DNA of 64,000 nt, taken from AG2 sp036493735 (lineage in GTDB: Bacteria > Gemmatimonadota > Gemmatimonadetes > Gemmatimonadales > Gemmatimonadaceae). The notes under the pieces were generated by a model. That model was not told where the DNA came from. It ran no database searches and saw only the letters and a list, made by a program, of their open reading frames with translations. Below are positions 8,072 to 16,089 of the stretch, in pieces. The translations under genes were made by a program, and so were the position numbers. The first letter of the stretch is position 1, and each line of letters opens with the position of its first letter. Where the stretch lies: contig DASXPH010000019.1 of assembly GCA_036493735.1 (NCBI GenBank), positions 1-64,000 of the forward strand, given 5' to 3'.

Positions 8072-10816
8072 CTACTCTAGCCGCAGCGCCTCGAGCGGAC
8101 CCACCTTCGCCGCTCGTCTTGCCGGCAAATAGCTCGCGACGATGGCCGTCGCCACCAGCACCATGATCGCGACGCTCAGCGACGGTACGTCGATCGTTCC
8201 CACGCCAAAGAGCTGCGCTCGAATCAGCCGCGTCGCTGCAAGCCCCGCCGGGACACCGATTAGAACTCCTATAATTGCCACGCGCACGGCCTCGCCGAGA
8301 ACCATTCGCGTCACTTCGCTCGGCTGCGCGCCGAGCGCCGCGCGCAGGCCGAACTCGCTGGTCCGCTGGCTGGTCGAATACGCCGTGACCCCGTACAGAC
8401 CGAGTGCCGCGAGCACGAGTGTAACGACACAGAAGAATGTTGTCACCTGCACGAGGAGCACGTCCTCCGACACGGTGTCGCGCACCAGGTCGTTCACGGG
8501 TCTGACGGCCCCCGGCAGCGTGCGATCGACGTCCTCGATCGCATGCTCAATTGCTCCCACGAAGCGCGACGGATCCCCGCGCACGTGCACCGCGAGTTTG
8601 GCCTGCCCCGCGTTTCCGTCGTTAGGATTGCTGAATACGGGGTACATCTCGCGACGCGGTTGGCCGCGGACGTCGCTGCTCTGAAAATCCCGCACCACTC
8701 CGACAATAGTGTACTGCACGCTGCCCATCGTCACCGTCGCGCCGAGCGGATTGCGAGCGGCGAAATATCGCTTCGCCATCGTCTCATTGATCACCGTGGC
8801 GGGCGGCCCGGTCTCGAGATCGCTCGGCTCGATGTCACGGCCGCGAATCAGTCGCGCGCCGATAGCATGGAAAAAGTTGGGGCCAACGCGATCGAGCGAA
8901 ACCTGGCGCTCCGAATCCGCCTGCGGAATGAAACCCGAGATGTCGACGTAATAGTTCGACGTGCCCCCACTGAACAATCCGTGATCGGCAAAGGCGACGG
9001 CATCCACGCCCGGTAATCGCCCGACGCGATCCGCGAGGTCACGCCGGAATTGCGCCAGGCGCGGCCCGATGTACCGCGAGCGCGACATGCGCACGCGCAC
9101 GGCGACGACATGGTCGCGATCCACGCCGAGGTCGCCATGCAGGAGTTGTTGCATGCTGCGCACGAGCAAGCCGCCGCCGATGAGCAACAGCATCGACAAC
9201 GCAATCTGCGCCACGACGAGCGCACGCCCGAACGGAATGCTGCCGACGCGCGCCGCACCCATCAGATTGCGTCCCTGGGTGCGCAACGACGTCGCGAGAT
9301 CGACCTGCGTCGCGCGAAATGCCGGTAGGAGGCCGAACATCACCACACACCCGAGTGCCAGTGTCGCCGTGAAGGCCAGCACCCGCGCATCGGGCGTCGT
9401 ATCGATGGCGATCGGGCTCGAGGCGCTCACGGTCGCGAGCAACGCCCGACTGCCCCACGTCGCCGCGAACAGCCCGACGACGCTCGATACGATCGCGAGC
9501 AGCGTGCCCTCGACGAGTGTTTGCTGAATCAACCGCCCGCGGCTGGCGCCGAGCGTTAGGCGGACCGTCATCTCGCGCCGACGCGCGGCAATGCGCGCGA
9601 GCATCAGACTCGACACGTTGGCGCACACGACGAGAATGACAAGGCCAACCGCCGCCATCAACACCCACAGCGCCTTGCCGTATTCGGCGCGTCGTTCCGA
9701 GAACCCCCGGGCGCCCGATACGACATGGATCGGATTGCTCTTTAGATTTTGCTCAAAGCGCGCCAGACCAATGCTGGAGAGATGCTCGCGGATCGCGCTC
9801 GCTTCCACCACCGGGACCTCGTGTCGCGCCTGCTCGAGTGTCATGCCCGGCTTGAGGCGGCCCATCATCACCACCCAGGACCAGTCCCGGCCGTTGATGC
9901 GTGGCATGCGCGGCTGGACGATGGGGTACATCATCATCGGCATCCAGAAGTCCAACGGCTGTCCGACGTTGTCTCCATGGAAAGATGGCGGCGTCACTCC
10001 AACAATCGTCAGAGGGACGTCGTTCACGCGCATGATGCTGCCGATGGCGGCGCGCGACCCCGAGAAGCGCCGTTGCCAATACTCGTACGTGAGGACCGCG
10101 ACGGGATCTTGCCCCGGCGCCTCGTCTTCGTCCGCGCTGAAGGTGCGGCCCGCGTATGCGGACACGCCGAGCACGGAAAAGAAATTTCCGGTCACGAATC
10201 GTGCGTGCGGCTGTTCCGCGCTGGCCTCGGTGGTGGCGTCCGCGCCCGCGCCGATCTGCACGTCGATTTCATTGGTCGCGCCACTCGCGTACATGTCGCT
10301 GAACACCGCGTTGCCTGCGCGCACGTCCCGATAGAGCGGGAAGGACACGTAGTCGGTGACCGGATCGCCGACGTTGTTCGAGCTCGAGGTCACGGCGGGA
10401 TCGCTCACGATCACGAGCTGCTCCGGATGCGGCACCGCGAGAGGTCGCAACATGAGCGCATCGACCAGAGTGAAGATCGCCGTATTCGCGCCGATGCCGA
10501 GTGCGAGCGTGGCGATGACCGTCAGCGTGAAGGCCGGGCGGCTCTGGAGCGATCGAATCGCATAGCGCAGATCGCGCACGATCGACTCGAGGCGGTCGAG
10601 TCCGCGCATGTCGCGTGTTGCTTCCTTCATCTGCTCGACGCCGCCGAACGCGACAAGGGCCGCCCGCCGCGCCTCCTCGAGTGGCAGGCCGCGCCGGATA
10701 TTGAGCTCGGTCTCCCGCGCGAGGTGGAACTGCATCTCCTTCGACATGTCGCGTTCGACGCGGTCACGGCGAAAGAGCGCGCGCAACCACATTCGCACCG
10801 AAGTCACGATCGACAT
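8072..10816 (-). CDS. ADOP-type orphan ABC permease (MacB/FtsX-like)
   Basis: Membrane protein of 914 residues of the acidobacterial duplicated orphan permease class: two MacB periplasmic domains and two FtsX permease modules in one chain without a fused ATPase. The N-terminal cytoplasmic segment EMQFHLARETELNIRRGLPL...FGGVEQMKEATRD is the signature preceding the first span (FTLTVIATLALGIGANTAIF). Membrane blocks recur near residues 370-480 and 800-910 (FGLRAALGAQPSEVTRMVL). The ATPase partner is not in the window. The PadR repressor gene ends three bases upstream of its start, so both are read from one leftward transcript. Likely export or lipoprotein trafficking; substrate unknown. Confidence 0.9.
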   Translation of the reverse strand: MSIVTSVRMWLRALFRRDRVERDMSKEMQFHLARETELNIRRGLPLEEARRAALVAFGGVEQMKEATRDMRGLDRLESIVRDLRYAIRSLQSRPAFTLTVIATLALGIGANTAIFTLVDALMLRPLAVPHPEQLVIVSDPAVTSSSNNVGDPVTDYVSFPLYRDVRAGNAVFSDMYASGATNEIDVQIGAGADATTEASAEQPHARFVTGNFFSVLGVSAYAGRTFSADEDEAPGQDPVAVLTYEYWQRRFSGSRAAIGSIMRVNDVPLTIVGVTPPSFHGDNVGQPLDFWMPMMMYPIVQPRMPRINGRDWSWVVMMGRLKPGMTLEQARHEVPVVEASAIREHLSSIGLARFEQNLKSNPIHVVSGARGFSERRAEYGKALWVLMAAVGLVILVVCANVSSLMLARIAARRREMTVRLTLGASRGRLIQQTLVEGTLLAIVSSVVGLFAATWGSRALLATVSASSPIAIDTTPDARVLAFTATLALGCVVMFGLLPAFRATQVDLATSLRTQGRNLMGAARVGSIPFGRALVVAQIALSMLLLIGGGLLVRSMQQLLHGDLGVDRDHVVAVRVRMSRSRYIGPRLAQFRRDLADRVGRLPGVDAVAFADHGLFSGGTSNYYVDISGFIPQADSERQVSLDRVGPNFFHAIGARLIRGRDIEPSDLETGPPATVINETMAKRYFAARNPLGATVTMGSVQYTIVGVVRDFQSSDVRGQPRREMYPVFSNPNDGNAGQAKLAVHVRGDPSRFVGAIEHAIEDVDRTLPGAVRPVNDLVRDTVSEDVLLVQVTTFFCVVTLVLAALGLYGVTAYSTSQRTSEFGLRAALGAQPSEVTRMVLGEAVRVAIIGVLIGVPAGLAATRLIRAQLFGVGTIDVPSLSVAIMVLVATAIVASYLPARRAAKVGPLEALRLE

Positions 10817-10819
10817 CGG

Positions 10820-11152
10820 TCAGCCCTCCGCGACGAGGACGAGATCCACCGCATCGACGAAGCGGCGCCACTCGCGCTGCTCGCTAGTGAGTGCCCGGCG
10901 GCCCGCCGCGGTGAGCTGGTAGTACTTTGCTTCCCGATTGTTCTCGGTGGTGGACCACGCGCTCTTGACGAATCCCTTTCGCTCGAGCCGGTACAACGCG
11001 GGATAGAGTGAGCCCTGGCCAATCTGCAGTGCGTCCCGCGAGAGCTGCTGGATGCGCTGGCTGATGCCCCAGCCATGCATGGGCGCGAGCGCCAGCGCTT
11101 TCAATACCAGGAGGTCGAGCGTTCCCTGAAGAACGTCGGACGAGGCGGCCAT
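10820..11152 (-). CDS. PadR-family repressor paired with ADOP permease
   Basis: DNA-binding repressor of 110 residues. The PadR winged helix opens with LQGTLDLLVLKALALAPMHGW (residues about 8-28), then ISQRIQQLSRDALQIGQGSLYPALYRLERKG and the wing WSTTENNREAKYYQLTAAGRRAL, with the dimerisation helix EQREWRRFVDAVDLVL. The effector is unknown. It is the first gene of a two-gene operon with the permease at 8072-10816 and is very probably autoregulated through the repeated sites just upstream (11160-11216). The start ATG 11152 is read as ATGGCCGCC after GGGCTCTC; no strong ribosome site is visible. Confidence 0.88.
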   Translation of the reverse strand: MAASSDVLQGTLDLLVLKALALAPMHGWGISQRIQQLSRDALQIGQGSLYPALYRLERKGFVKSAWSTTENNREAKYYQLTAAGRRALTSEQREWRRFVDAVDLVLVAEG

Positions 11153-11159
11153 GTGGGCT

Positions 11160-11216
11160 CTCTTGTCGAATGTACAAGGGAGACACTAACGCGCTTCTGT
11201 CGAATGATCAAGGGAG
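11160..11216 (-). promoter_or_regulatory. Putative PadR operator: two direct copies of a CTTG..CATTCGACA site
   Basis: On the minus strand two near-identical elements stand about 34 bp apart: CCTTGTACATTCGACAAG and CCTTGATCATTCGACAG. The first is an inverted repeat of CTTGT and ACAAG around seven bases. The element nearest the PadR start ends about ten bases before the ATG. A related half-palindrome (CCTTGACATTCCAAGG) precedes another PadR gene at 36182-36197, which supports a shared PadR-type operator. Confidence 0.5.
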
Positions 11217-11312
11217 TGAGCCGATGTCCCCCTCGTCCCCAGGCTTTTCGTGCTACTTTTCGGGACCCGTCAACGCGGCGCGGCAATTCAGCTGCGGGAG
11301 ATGCGAACGACA

Positions 11313-11879
11313 ATGCATGGATGGTCTGGCCGGCTGATCGAGATCGTCGCCGTCACGGCGGCGGCATCGCTGTGGGCGTCACCGGCCGCAGCCCAGACGT
11401 CCCCTCCGCTCGCGCGCACGATCGACATCTGGGCCGCAGCCTCACTCGGCTTCGCCGACCTGGGCCAGGAGGGCGGCCTGGCGGGTCAGTTCGCGCTCTC
11501 GACGGCGGTCGATCGGATGGTGATTACCCTCCGCACCGCGGGCGCGGGGGAATTCTCCGACCGAGCCCCCGATCGCGCCTATGCTGACGTCGCCCTCCTC
11601 GTCGGCAAGCGCAGCGCCAATCCGCGAATCCCTGGGCCGGGGAACCGCGGCGGAACGACGGCGTCCATCTCGCTCGGCGTGGCGGGGCTGCACTTCAACC
11701 AGCCGTCCGGCGGGACCTCACCCACGATCAGCGGAGTGGTGCCGGCGATCGCGTTCGACGCCGACCTCATGGCCCATCTGCGGATAATCGGCGTCGGAGC
11801 TTCCGTCTTCGGCGCCATCGGGACGAGGAACCGATACCTTGGCGTAGGACTCACGCTCGGACTCGGCAAAATTCACTGA
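11313..11879 (+). CDS. Exported protein, probable small outer-membrane barrel
   Basis: Protein of 188 residues with a clear Sec signal peptide (MHGWSGRLIEIVAVTAAASLWASPAAAQ). The mature part shows alternating Gly/aromatic/hydrophobic strands (IWAAASLGFADL, MVITLRTAGAG, ASISLGVAGLHF, LRIIGVGASVFGAIG) and ends in YLGVGLTLGLGKIH, the pattern of a barrel that closes with a Gly-rich beta strand. I know no named family. I chose ATG 11313 because GGGAG at 11296-11300 is well spaced for it; ATG 11301 would abut that site. It is divergent from the PadR gene across a shared 160-bp region and convergent with the Crp/Fnr gene. Confidence 0.6.
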   Translation: MHGWSGRLIEIVAVTAAASLWASPAAAQTSPPLARTIDIWAAASLGFADLGQEGGLAGQFALSTAVDRMVITLRTAGAGEFSDRAPDRAYADVALLVGKRSANPRIPGPGNRGGTTASISLGVAGLHFNQPSGGTSPTISGVVPAIAFDADLMAHLRIIGVGASVFGAIGTRNRYLGVGLTLGLGKIH

Positions 11880-11941
11880 ATCAGACGCTCGGTCTCGAAG
11901 ACTGGCGCCGCAATAATATTTGCTCGACAGTTTCGAAGGCG

Positions 11942-12670
11942 TTAGGCGCGGAAGGGCTGAGATCTGCCGTTGTAGCTGTCGCGAATGATCGCGTAGCACG
12001 AGCAAGCGGCACCTTCCAAACCCAAACGATCTACGATCGTAATCCGGCCGTGCGTGTAGTCGATGAATCCGGCTTTCTGCAGGATGCCCGCCGCCACGGT
12101 CACGCCCGCGCGCCGGACGCCGAGCATGAACGACAGAAATTCGTGGGTCAGTGGGAATGCATCGGCGCCCACCCGGTCGTGCGTCATCAGAAGCCAACGC
12201 GCACAGCGCTCTTCAATCGAATGTGCCCGGTTGCACGCCGAGGACTGCGACACCTGGCTCATATAGCTCTGCGCGTAGCGAAGGAAGAGTGCGCGCAGTG
12301 CGGTGCTTTGGGCGATCGCGTTCTGAAACGCGGCCGCCGTCACACGCAGCCCGCCGTCCGCCACTTGAACGAATGCCTTGGCCGGTTCGCGGTCGACACC
12401 GAAGAGCAGCGGGAGTCCGACGAACCCCTCGTTTCCTACGGTGCCGACTTCCACGCTCGCGCCATCGCCGACCGGAGCGATGATCGACGCGACAGCGCCA
12501 AAGAGAAAGAACACGTGCGTGATTGGAGCATTGGCTTCATAGAGGACTTCGCGAAGCTTCAGCTCCACGCGCTCGGCGCCTTCGAGCAATTGCGCATATT
12601 CACCGGCTTCGAGAGCATCGAGCAGCGAATTGCCCGTTGGCTCCGTCGAAGCGGAGGACGTGGATGGCAC
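11942..12670 (-). CDS. Crp/Fnr-family transcription regulator
   Basis: Regulator of 242 residues. The N-terminal cyclic-nucleotide-like domain shows LREVLYEANAPITHVFFLFGAVASI and VGTVGNEGFVGLPLLFG. The C-terminal HTH_Crp is seen in CARWLLMTHDRVGADAFPLTHEFLSFMLGVRRAGVTVAAGILQKAGFIDYTHGRITI. The recognition helix VRRAGVTVAAGIL contains the usual Arg residues. It lacks the four-Cys pattern of oxygen-sensing Fnr; scattered Cys (SSACNR, ERCARW, ACSCYA) are not in that arrangement. The cAMP-binding Arg-Ser pair is not evident, so the effector is unknown. The closing TAA stop falls in the heptamer CGTTAGG. Confidence 0.85.
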   Translation of the reverse strand: MPSTSSASTEPTGNSLLDALEAGEYAQLLEGAERVELKLREVLYEANAPITHVFFLFGAVASIIAPVGDGASVEVGTVGNEGFVGLPLLFGVDREPAKAFVQVADGGLRVTAAAFQNAIAQSTALRALFLRYAQSYMSQVSQSSACNRAHSIEERCARWLLMTHDRVGADAFPLTHEFLSFMLGVRRAGVTVAAGILQKAGFIDYTHGRITIVDRLGLEGAACSCYAIIRDSYNGRSQPFRA

Positions 12671-12844
12671 TGCGGGTCTCCCTGACCGCCTGCGAGAACT
12701 GGAAATCCAGTCTGACGGCAGGAGGAGGGACTCACGACAACCCGAGCCTGTGTCGAAAGCTGATGAGCGCGGCGATGGCGGTGTGCGTTGGCGCGCTAAT
12801 GTAAACTAACGGTGAACAAGCCGTTGCGAATGGAGAGAATCAAT

Positions 12845-12888
12845 TCGTACGCAAGGTAGGAAGCGGTGAATTTGGTACGATTTCGTAC
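12845..12888. promoter_or_regulatory. Operator-like GTACGA/TCGTAC repeats
   Basis: An inverted repeat GTACGA-TT-TCGTAC occupies 12875-12888, and a third half-site TCGTAC lies at 12845-12850. The element sits between the divergent Crp/Fnr gene (start 12670) and the XRE-like gene (start about 13010), in the only AT-rich stretch of this 339-bp gap. No Crp-type TTGAT..ATCAA site was seen here. Either neighbouring regulator could bind it. Confidence 0.4.
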
Positions 12889-13009
12889 AAAAATTGATGG
12901 CTAAACACATGTGGTGTATGTAGTTGCGCCGGTACCGCGGACCTTATATCGTCGATGTGTCTTCGTCAGTAGGGATGCCCCTCTCACTCGCATTCACCAT
13001 CATCGGATC

Positions 13010-13357
13010 ATGAGGAGCATGGAGCTGAAGAACCTCGCCGAAAGTGTGAGCCGAGTACCGCGTGGTGTCGCGCGCAGAAGTCTCTCGCGAAAGCTCTTAT
13101 TACAGTTGCTCGCCCTCCAACCGGGGCTCTCGTTAGGTGCGCTGGCATTGCGTCTCGGCGTGCAGGAGAATCGTCTTCGTCATTTCGAAGACGGCCAGAT
13201 GCTGATGCCACTCGACGTGCAGGGGCGACTTTCCGCGTTCGTGCTCGCACACGAACCCCGTCTCCAGCGGCATGCGCATCGCCTTCGGTTGCAGGTCGAC
13301 GCCGCGCGGCGATACGAGGCAGGCGAGGTCGTGCGACACATGACAAGTCCGCCGTGA
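13010..13357 (+). CDS. Small XRE-like helix-turn-helix protein
   Basis: Protein of about 115 residues. The segment LLLQLLALQPGLSLGALALRLGVQENRLRHFEDGQMLMPLDVQGRL has the layout of an XRE/Cro fold: a helix, a turn with LSLGALALRLGV, a recognition helix ENRLRHFEDG and a capping helix. A basic C-terminal helix (RLQRHAHRLRLQVDAARRYEAGE) follows. The start could be ATG 13010 or ATG 13019; the only purine-rich stretch, GAGGAG at 13012-13017, is too close to the second. Leu in SLGAL is encoded by TTA in a CGTTAGG heptamer. It is convergent with the small gene at 13401-13637. Confidence 0.5.
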   Translation: MRSMELKNLAESVSRVPRGVARRSLSRKLLLQLLALQPGLSLGALALRLGVQENRLRHFEDGQMLMPLDVQGRLSAFVLAHEPRLQRHAHRLRLQVDAARRYEAGEVVRHMTSPP

Positions 13358-13400
13358 GGAAAATGCGCTTGCGGACGTCTTACGACATCACGCTCGGTGC

Positions 13401-13637
13401 CTAACGAGACCAACTGAGCGCAATGAGACTCGCCGTCAGGAGGTCGCGCCAGCCAGCGGGATAAACCCATACTCGACGTACCGCTTCGGCCGAGGCGAAG
13501 ATGAGGCATCGGCTCCCCCGAGTACCCGGAACGCTCTCCGCGTTGCGCTCCGTTACGGTCCAGCGCACGCCTGTTTCGTCGAGAAACGTCAGGCCCGCAC
13601 CCACCGTGCGAAGCGGTTGTGATCCACTGGCGCTCAC
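13401..13637 (-). CDS. Small Trp-x-Val / YPxxWRxL family protein, copy B
   Basis: Unknown protein of 78 residues. It starts at GTG 13637, whose last two bases are the first two of the upstream receiver gene's TGA stop (GTGA overlap), so it is translationally coupled to that gene. Family features are DETGVRWTVTERN, CLIFASAEAVRRVWVYPAGWRDL and the end LIALSWSR. It differs from copies A and C in having LLTAS where they have LSDKE or LSDQA. The longer frame to 13826 is Arg/Pro-rich and belongs to the receiver gene's shadow. The stop TAG is within CCTAACG at 13400-13406. The coupling to a receiver domain hints at a role in phosphorelay signalling. Confidence 0.65.
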   Translation of the reverse strand: MSASGSQPLRTVGAGLTFLDETGVRWTVTERNAESVPGTRGSRCLIFASAEAVRRVWVYPAGWRDLLTASLIALSWSR

Positions 13638-14044
13638 GCGGCGAATCCCTCCAGGCGACGAACTTCCCGGATGAGCACCGCGGCCGACGTTCCCTTCGGC
13701 ACGAGCGCATCGCATCCGGCCTCGAGTGCCCAGTCGGCATCCGCCGCTGTCGTGTGTCGGGTGTGGACAAGGACCTGAAGGCGAGGCAATCGATGGCGAT
13801 CGCCTTTCAGAACAGTGACCACGCATGCGCCTTCAGCACACGGTACGTAGAGCTCGGATACCACCAGCCGCGTGAGACTGGTACGAGCATGCTTCAGAGC
13901 CGCATCGCCCTCTGATTGGGCAACGGCGACAAACCCGGCGTCGTCGAGTGTCGCGATGGTAACGTCCGAGTCGCCGGTGATGTCATCAATGACAAGAACC
14001 GGTGGACGCTCGGAAGCCGACTTGATGGCTCCGGGGGAACTCAC
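13634..14044 (-). CDS. Degenerate response-regulator receiver protein
   Basis: Stand-alone receiver-like protein of 136 residues. PVLVIDDITGDSD holds the acidic pair, LVHTRH the conserved Thr region and DALVPKG the conserved Lys. At the phospho-acceptor position, LVVSELYVP aligns with the usual LxLLDLxMP, so Asp is replaced by Glu. That change often mimics constitutive phosphorylation, although this is inference. There is no output domain. GTG 14044 has AGGAG seven bases upstream and was preferred to TTG 14110, which has no ribosome site. The gene overlaps the next one, copy B of the small Trp-x-Val family, by four bases. Confidence 0.65.
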   Translation of the reverse strand: MSSPGAIKSASERPPVLVIDDITGDSDVTIATLDDAGFVAVAQSEGDAALKHARTSLTRLVVSELYVPCAEGACVVTVLKGDRHRLPRLQVLVHTRHTTAADADWALEAGCDALVPKGTSAAVLIREVRRLEGFAA

Positions 14045-14318
14045 TGGAGCGCTCCTGCGTACGAGACGCGTGCCGAGGGCCGCCGAGGTGACGACCCTGA
14101 CGAGCACCAACGGGAGGCGCTGTCTTCCAGGCGCCGAGGATCCTTGGGAGGGCCTCAGCGGGGACGGGGAGAAGGCGGATCGGCGTCAGCCTTGCCACTG
14201 TTCGCCATTCATCAATTGCGAACAGACTCTTGAAAGGAACCTTCATCGGTATGCGAGCGCAAGAGCGACGTAATCGACACGCCTCGTCGTCGCGCGGCGG
14301 GACGCTGATCCGCCAACG

Positions 14319-14573
14319 TTAGGCGCGGTCTATGTTCGGCGCCTGTGCTTGTGCCGCCGCGAAATCGGCCTGCAGGTCCGACCTGGCGCCGTTGAGGTTC
14401 ACGGGCGCGAACTGCTGCCCTCGAAGCCAGGCGCGATTCGCCTGCTCGGCGATCCTCGTGAATCCTTGCTCGCGCAGCCGTTTCAGAACGCTCCGCTGGA
14501 GGAGAGTGAGTCCCTGGTTCACGCTGAACGGTAGCCCACAGCGAATCGTTAGGGGTGCTTCCCTTGCAGCCAT
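14319..14573 (-). CDS. Possible small hypothetical protein (84 aa)
   Basis: Unrecognised frame of 84 residues from ATG 14573, with a basic helical N-terminal half (LLQRSVLKRLREQGFTRIAEQANRAWLRG) and an Ala/Gln-rich tail. It overlaps the end of the preceding leftward frame by 25 bp and lacks a ribosome site, so it would rely on coupled translation. Both this frame and its upstream partner end with TAA inside a CCTAACG heptamer, as several firmer genes here do, which is the main argument for reality. Confidence 0.3.
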   Translation of the reverse strand: MAAREAPLTIRCGLPFSVNQGLTLLQRSVLKRLREQGFTRIAEQANRAWLRGQQFAPVNLNGARSDLQADFAAAQAQAPNIDRA

Positions 14574-14770
14574 TGCGCAAGGGCACGGCGCCGGTCTTTC
14601 ACAGGCAGCTTCGAGAGCCGACGGTGAACCCCAATCTCCGCGCGAGCAATGCTGCGGAGTGCCTGCGCACGCGCAAGCGCAATTGGGGAATCCTCGAGTG
14701 TCACCGAGCGCTGCTGCGCTCGATGACGAGAAGCTACGCCCTTGTCAGCCACGGTGCTCCCAGTTTTCAA
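14549..14770 (-). CDS. Possible small hypothetical protein (73 aa)
   Basis: Unrecognised basic frame of 73 residues, with a helical segment ALARAQALRSIARAEIGVH and the end RRRALAQWLQGKHP. No domain is visible. It ends with TAA in CCTAACG and overlaps the next small frame. Gene content in this kilobase is otherwise thin, so these two may be real small genes or noise. Confidence 0.25.
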   Translation of the reverse strand: MKTGSTVADKGVASRHRAQQRSVTLEDSPIALARAQALRSIARAEIGVHRRLSKLPVKDRRRALAQWLQGKHP

Positions 14771-14869
14771 TCTTTGAAACCTCGTTGGTCACGCATCGTT
14801 GCGATAGGGGCCCTCGGATGAGCGACACCGGCCTCGAGCTCAACGCCATGTGCCCCTCCTCGTCGCGAT

Positions 14870-15235
14870 TCATCGATTCGACACAATCATCGGCGCCGCA
14901 GCGGAAGCACCGCGCCGTCCAACTCCCTCACCGCCAAGATGACTGAAGTACGCTTCGACGCACCACAGAATGACGCGCCGCATGAGGTCGTCGCGCACCG
15001 ATCGCGGCGCTACGTTCGACGACTCCACCATCTCGGTGAGCGCGGTGATCACGCTGCCAGGTCGCATCCCCACGGCGCGCTCAGCACACACATAGGTCCA
15101 CACACCGCGGCGTAATACCTGGTCATCCACGGGGGTCGCCGCGAGTGCCGTGGCAATGACCGATCGAAGATCCTGCGCATCTTCGATCTCCTCCAGACTC
15201 AATTCTCTCGAACCAGGTGCGCCCGGCCGATCCAT
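14870..15235 (-). CDS. Small helical protein of a GMxPxxVIxAL family, copy 1
   Basis: Unknown protein of 121 residues from ATG 15235, with GAGGAGG six bases before it. The helical core runs DLRSVIATALAA, RRGVWTYVCAERAVGMRPGSVITALTEMVE, then SVRDDLMRRVILWCVEAYFSHLG. The protein at 48199-48492 shows the same order: LRSLVVAW, MREDGMLPEKVLIAVKTLAKE, LRQELLADASQLCINTYF. Both therefore look like one family with conserved Gly-Met-x-Pro, a Val-Ile-x-Ala helix and a Cys-(Val/Ile)-x-x-Tyr-Phe end. I know no name or function. Both copies sit near members of the small Trp-x-Val family. Confidence 0.55.
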   Translation of the reverse strand: MDRPGAPGSRELSLEEIEDAQDLRSVIATALAATPVDDQVLRRGVWTYVCAERAVGMRPGSVITALTEMVESSNVAPRSVRDDLMRRVILWCVEAYFSHLGGEGVGRRGASAAAPMIVSNR

Positions 15236-15378
15236 CTTGTCCTCCTCACGATACGGAGCAGGCTGACCTGGACGGCTCGGGTGGTCGATGCGCCGACGGG
15301 CGACAACGAGCGCCAAAGGGAGCGGCGCAGCGCCGCTCACCAGCTATGAGAATAATCTAATCGCCGGACCGCGCCTGC

Positions 15379-15540
15379 TATGGGCGAGGTGCGCTTGAGT
15401 CTCGAAGCGGAGGAAGCAGGTGTCGTTCTGCGCGTTCGCTACACGGGCGAGGGGATAGCGCCGATGCCGAGCGTCTCTTCGAATCGTTCATGCAGGCGGG
15501 TGCGTCGAGCTCTCGACAATCCCAGGGCACGGGTTTGTGA
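15379..15540 (+). pseudogene. Histidine-kinase ATPase-domain remnant, frameshifted
   Basis: From 15379 one frame reads GEVRLSLEAEEAGVVLRVRYTGEGIAP, resembling the strand before and the G1 box (DTGxGIxP) of a HATPase domain. A frame change at about 15461 then continues as DAERLFESFMQAGASSSRQS followed by GTGL and a stop, the next conserved part (ERIFEPFxQ ... GTGLGL). The rest of the kinase on either side is gone. This is a decayed kinase fragment of about 160 bp, not a gene. Confidence 0.65.
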
Positions 15541-15741
15541 CAAAATCTGTCTAAGCACATGCCGGCTCTGTAGTTGCGCGCCTCGTGTCATTGTGCATTG
15601 AAGAGTACTACCGCGGCTATCATCGTGAGCACGCTGGGTCTGCGTTGCAATCGCAATCTCGAGATCCAGCGTAGCATGGGCAGCGAGTCTGAGCCCGCAG
15701 CCGCGCTCTCAGTGCGCGCATGGCAAGCAGTCGCTCCGACC

Positions 15742-15981
15742 TCACACGGTCCAACTCAGGGCGAGGAGCGCTTGATCACTCAGAGTGCGCCAGTCGGGCG
15801 GATAATTGCGCACGCGTCGGACGGCTTGGTAGCTCTCGAATACGAGTGACGGCGTGCTTCGGCGGTCCACCGTGGGGGCCGGCAGCTCGTAGACGAGCCA
15901 CTCTTCATCGTCGACGTTCAATCGTCGCGCGGTGCGATGCAGGCCCCGGACAGTATCGGATGGATCTAATTGGTCCGCCAT
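15742..15981 (-). CDS. Small Trp-x-Val / YPxxWRxLSD family protein, copy C
   Basis: Unknown protein of 79 residues from ATG 15981. Family marks are VDDEEWLVYELPAP (acidic turn, Trp-x-Val-x-Glu), PSLVFESYQAVRRVRNYPPDWRTLSDQALLALSWTV. It keeps the full C-terminal signature of copy A. No convincing ribosome site precedes the ATG. It stands between a kinase remnant and the frameshifted porin gene, all in a gene-poor stretch; no partner gene is obviously cotranscribed. Confidence 0.6.
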   Translation of the reverse strand: MADQLDPSDTVRGLHRTARRLNVDDEEWLVYELPAPTVDRRSTPSLVFESYQAVRRVRNYPPDWRTLSDQALLALSWTV

Positions 15982-16089
15982 GACTCTACGAACGCTAGAG
16001 CAATGCGCGGTCCAAACAACCCGTTAGGGCGACAGAATCACTAAGAAATTCTCAGGTATCTCCTCGACGCGCGAAGCGTCGGGATCCCG

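Noticed and set aside
9749..11011. 420-codon rightward frame
   Set aside because: Antisense shadow of an ADOP permease and PadR gene, with Arg/His/Glu-rich composition and no motif.
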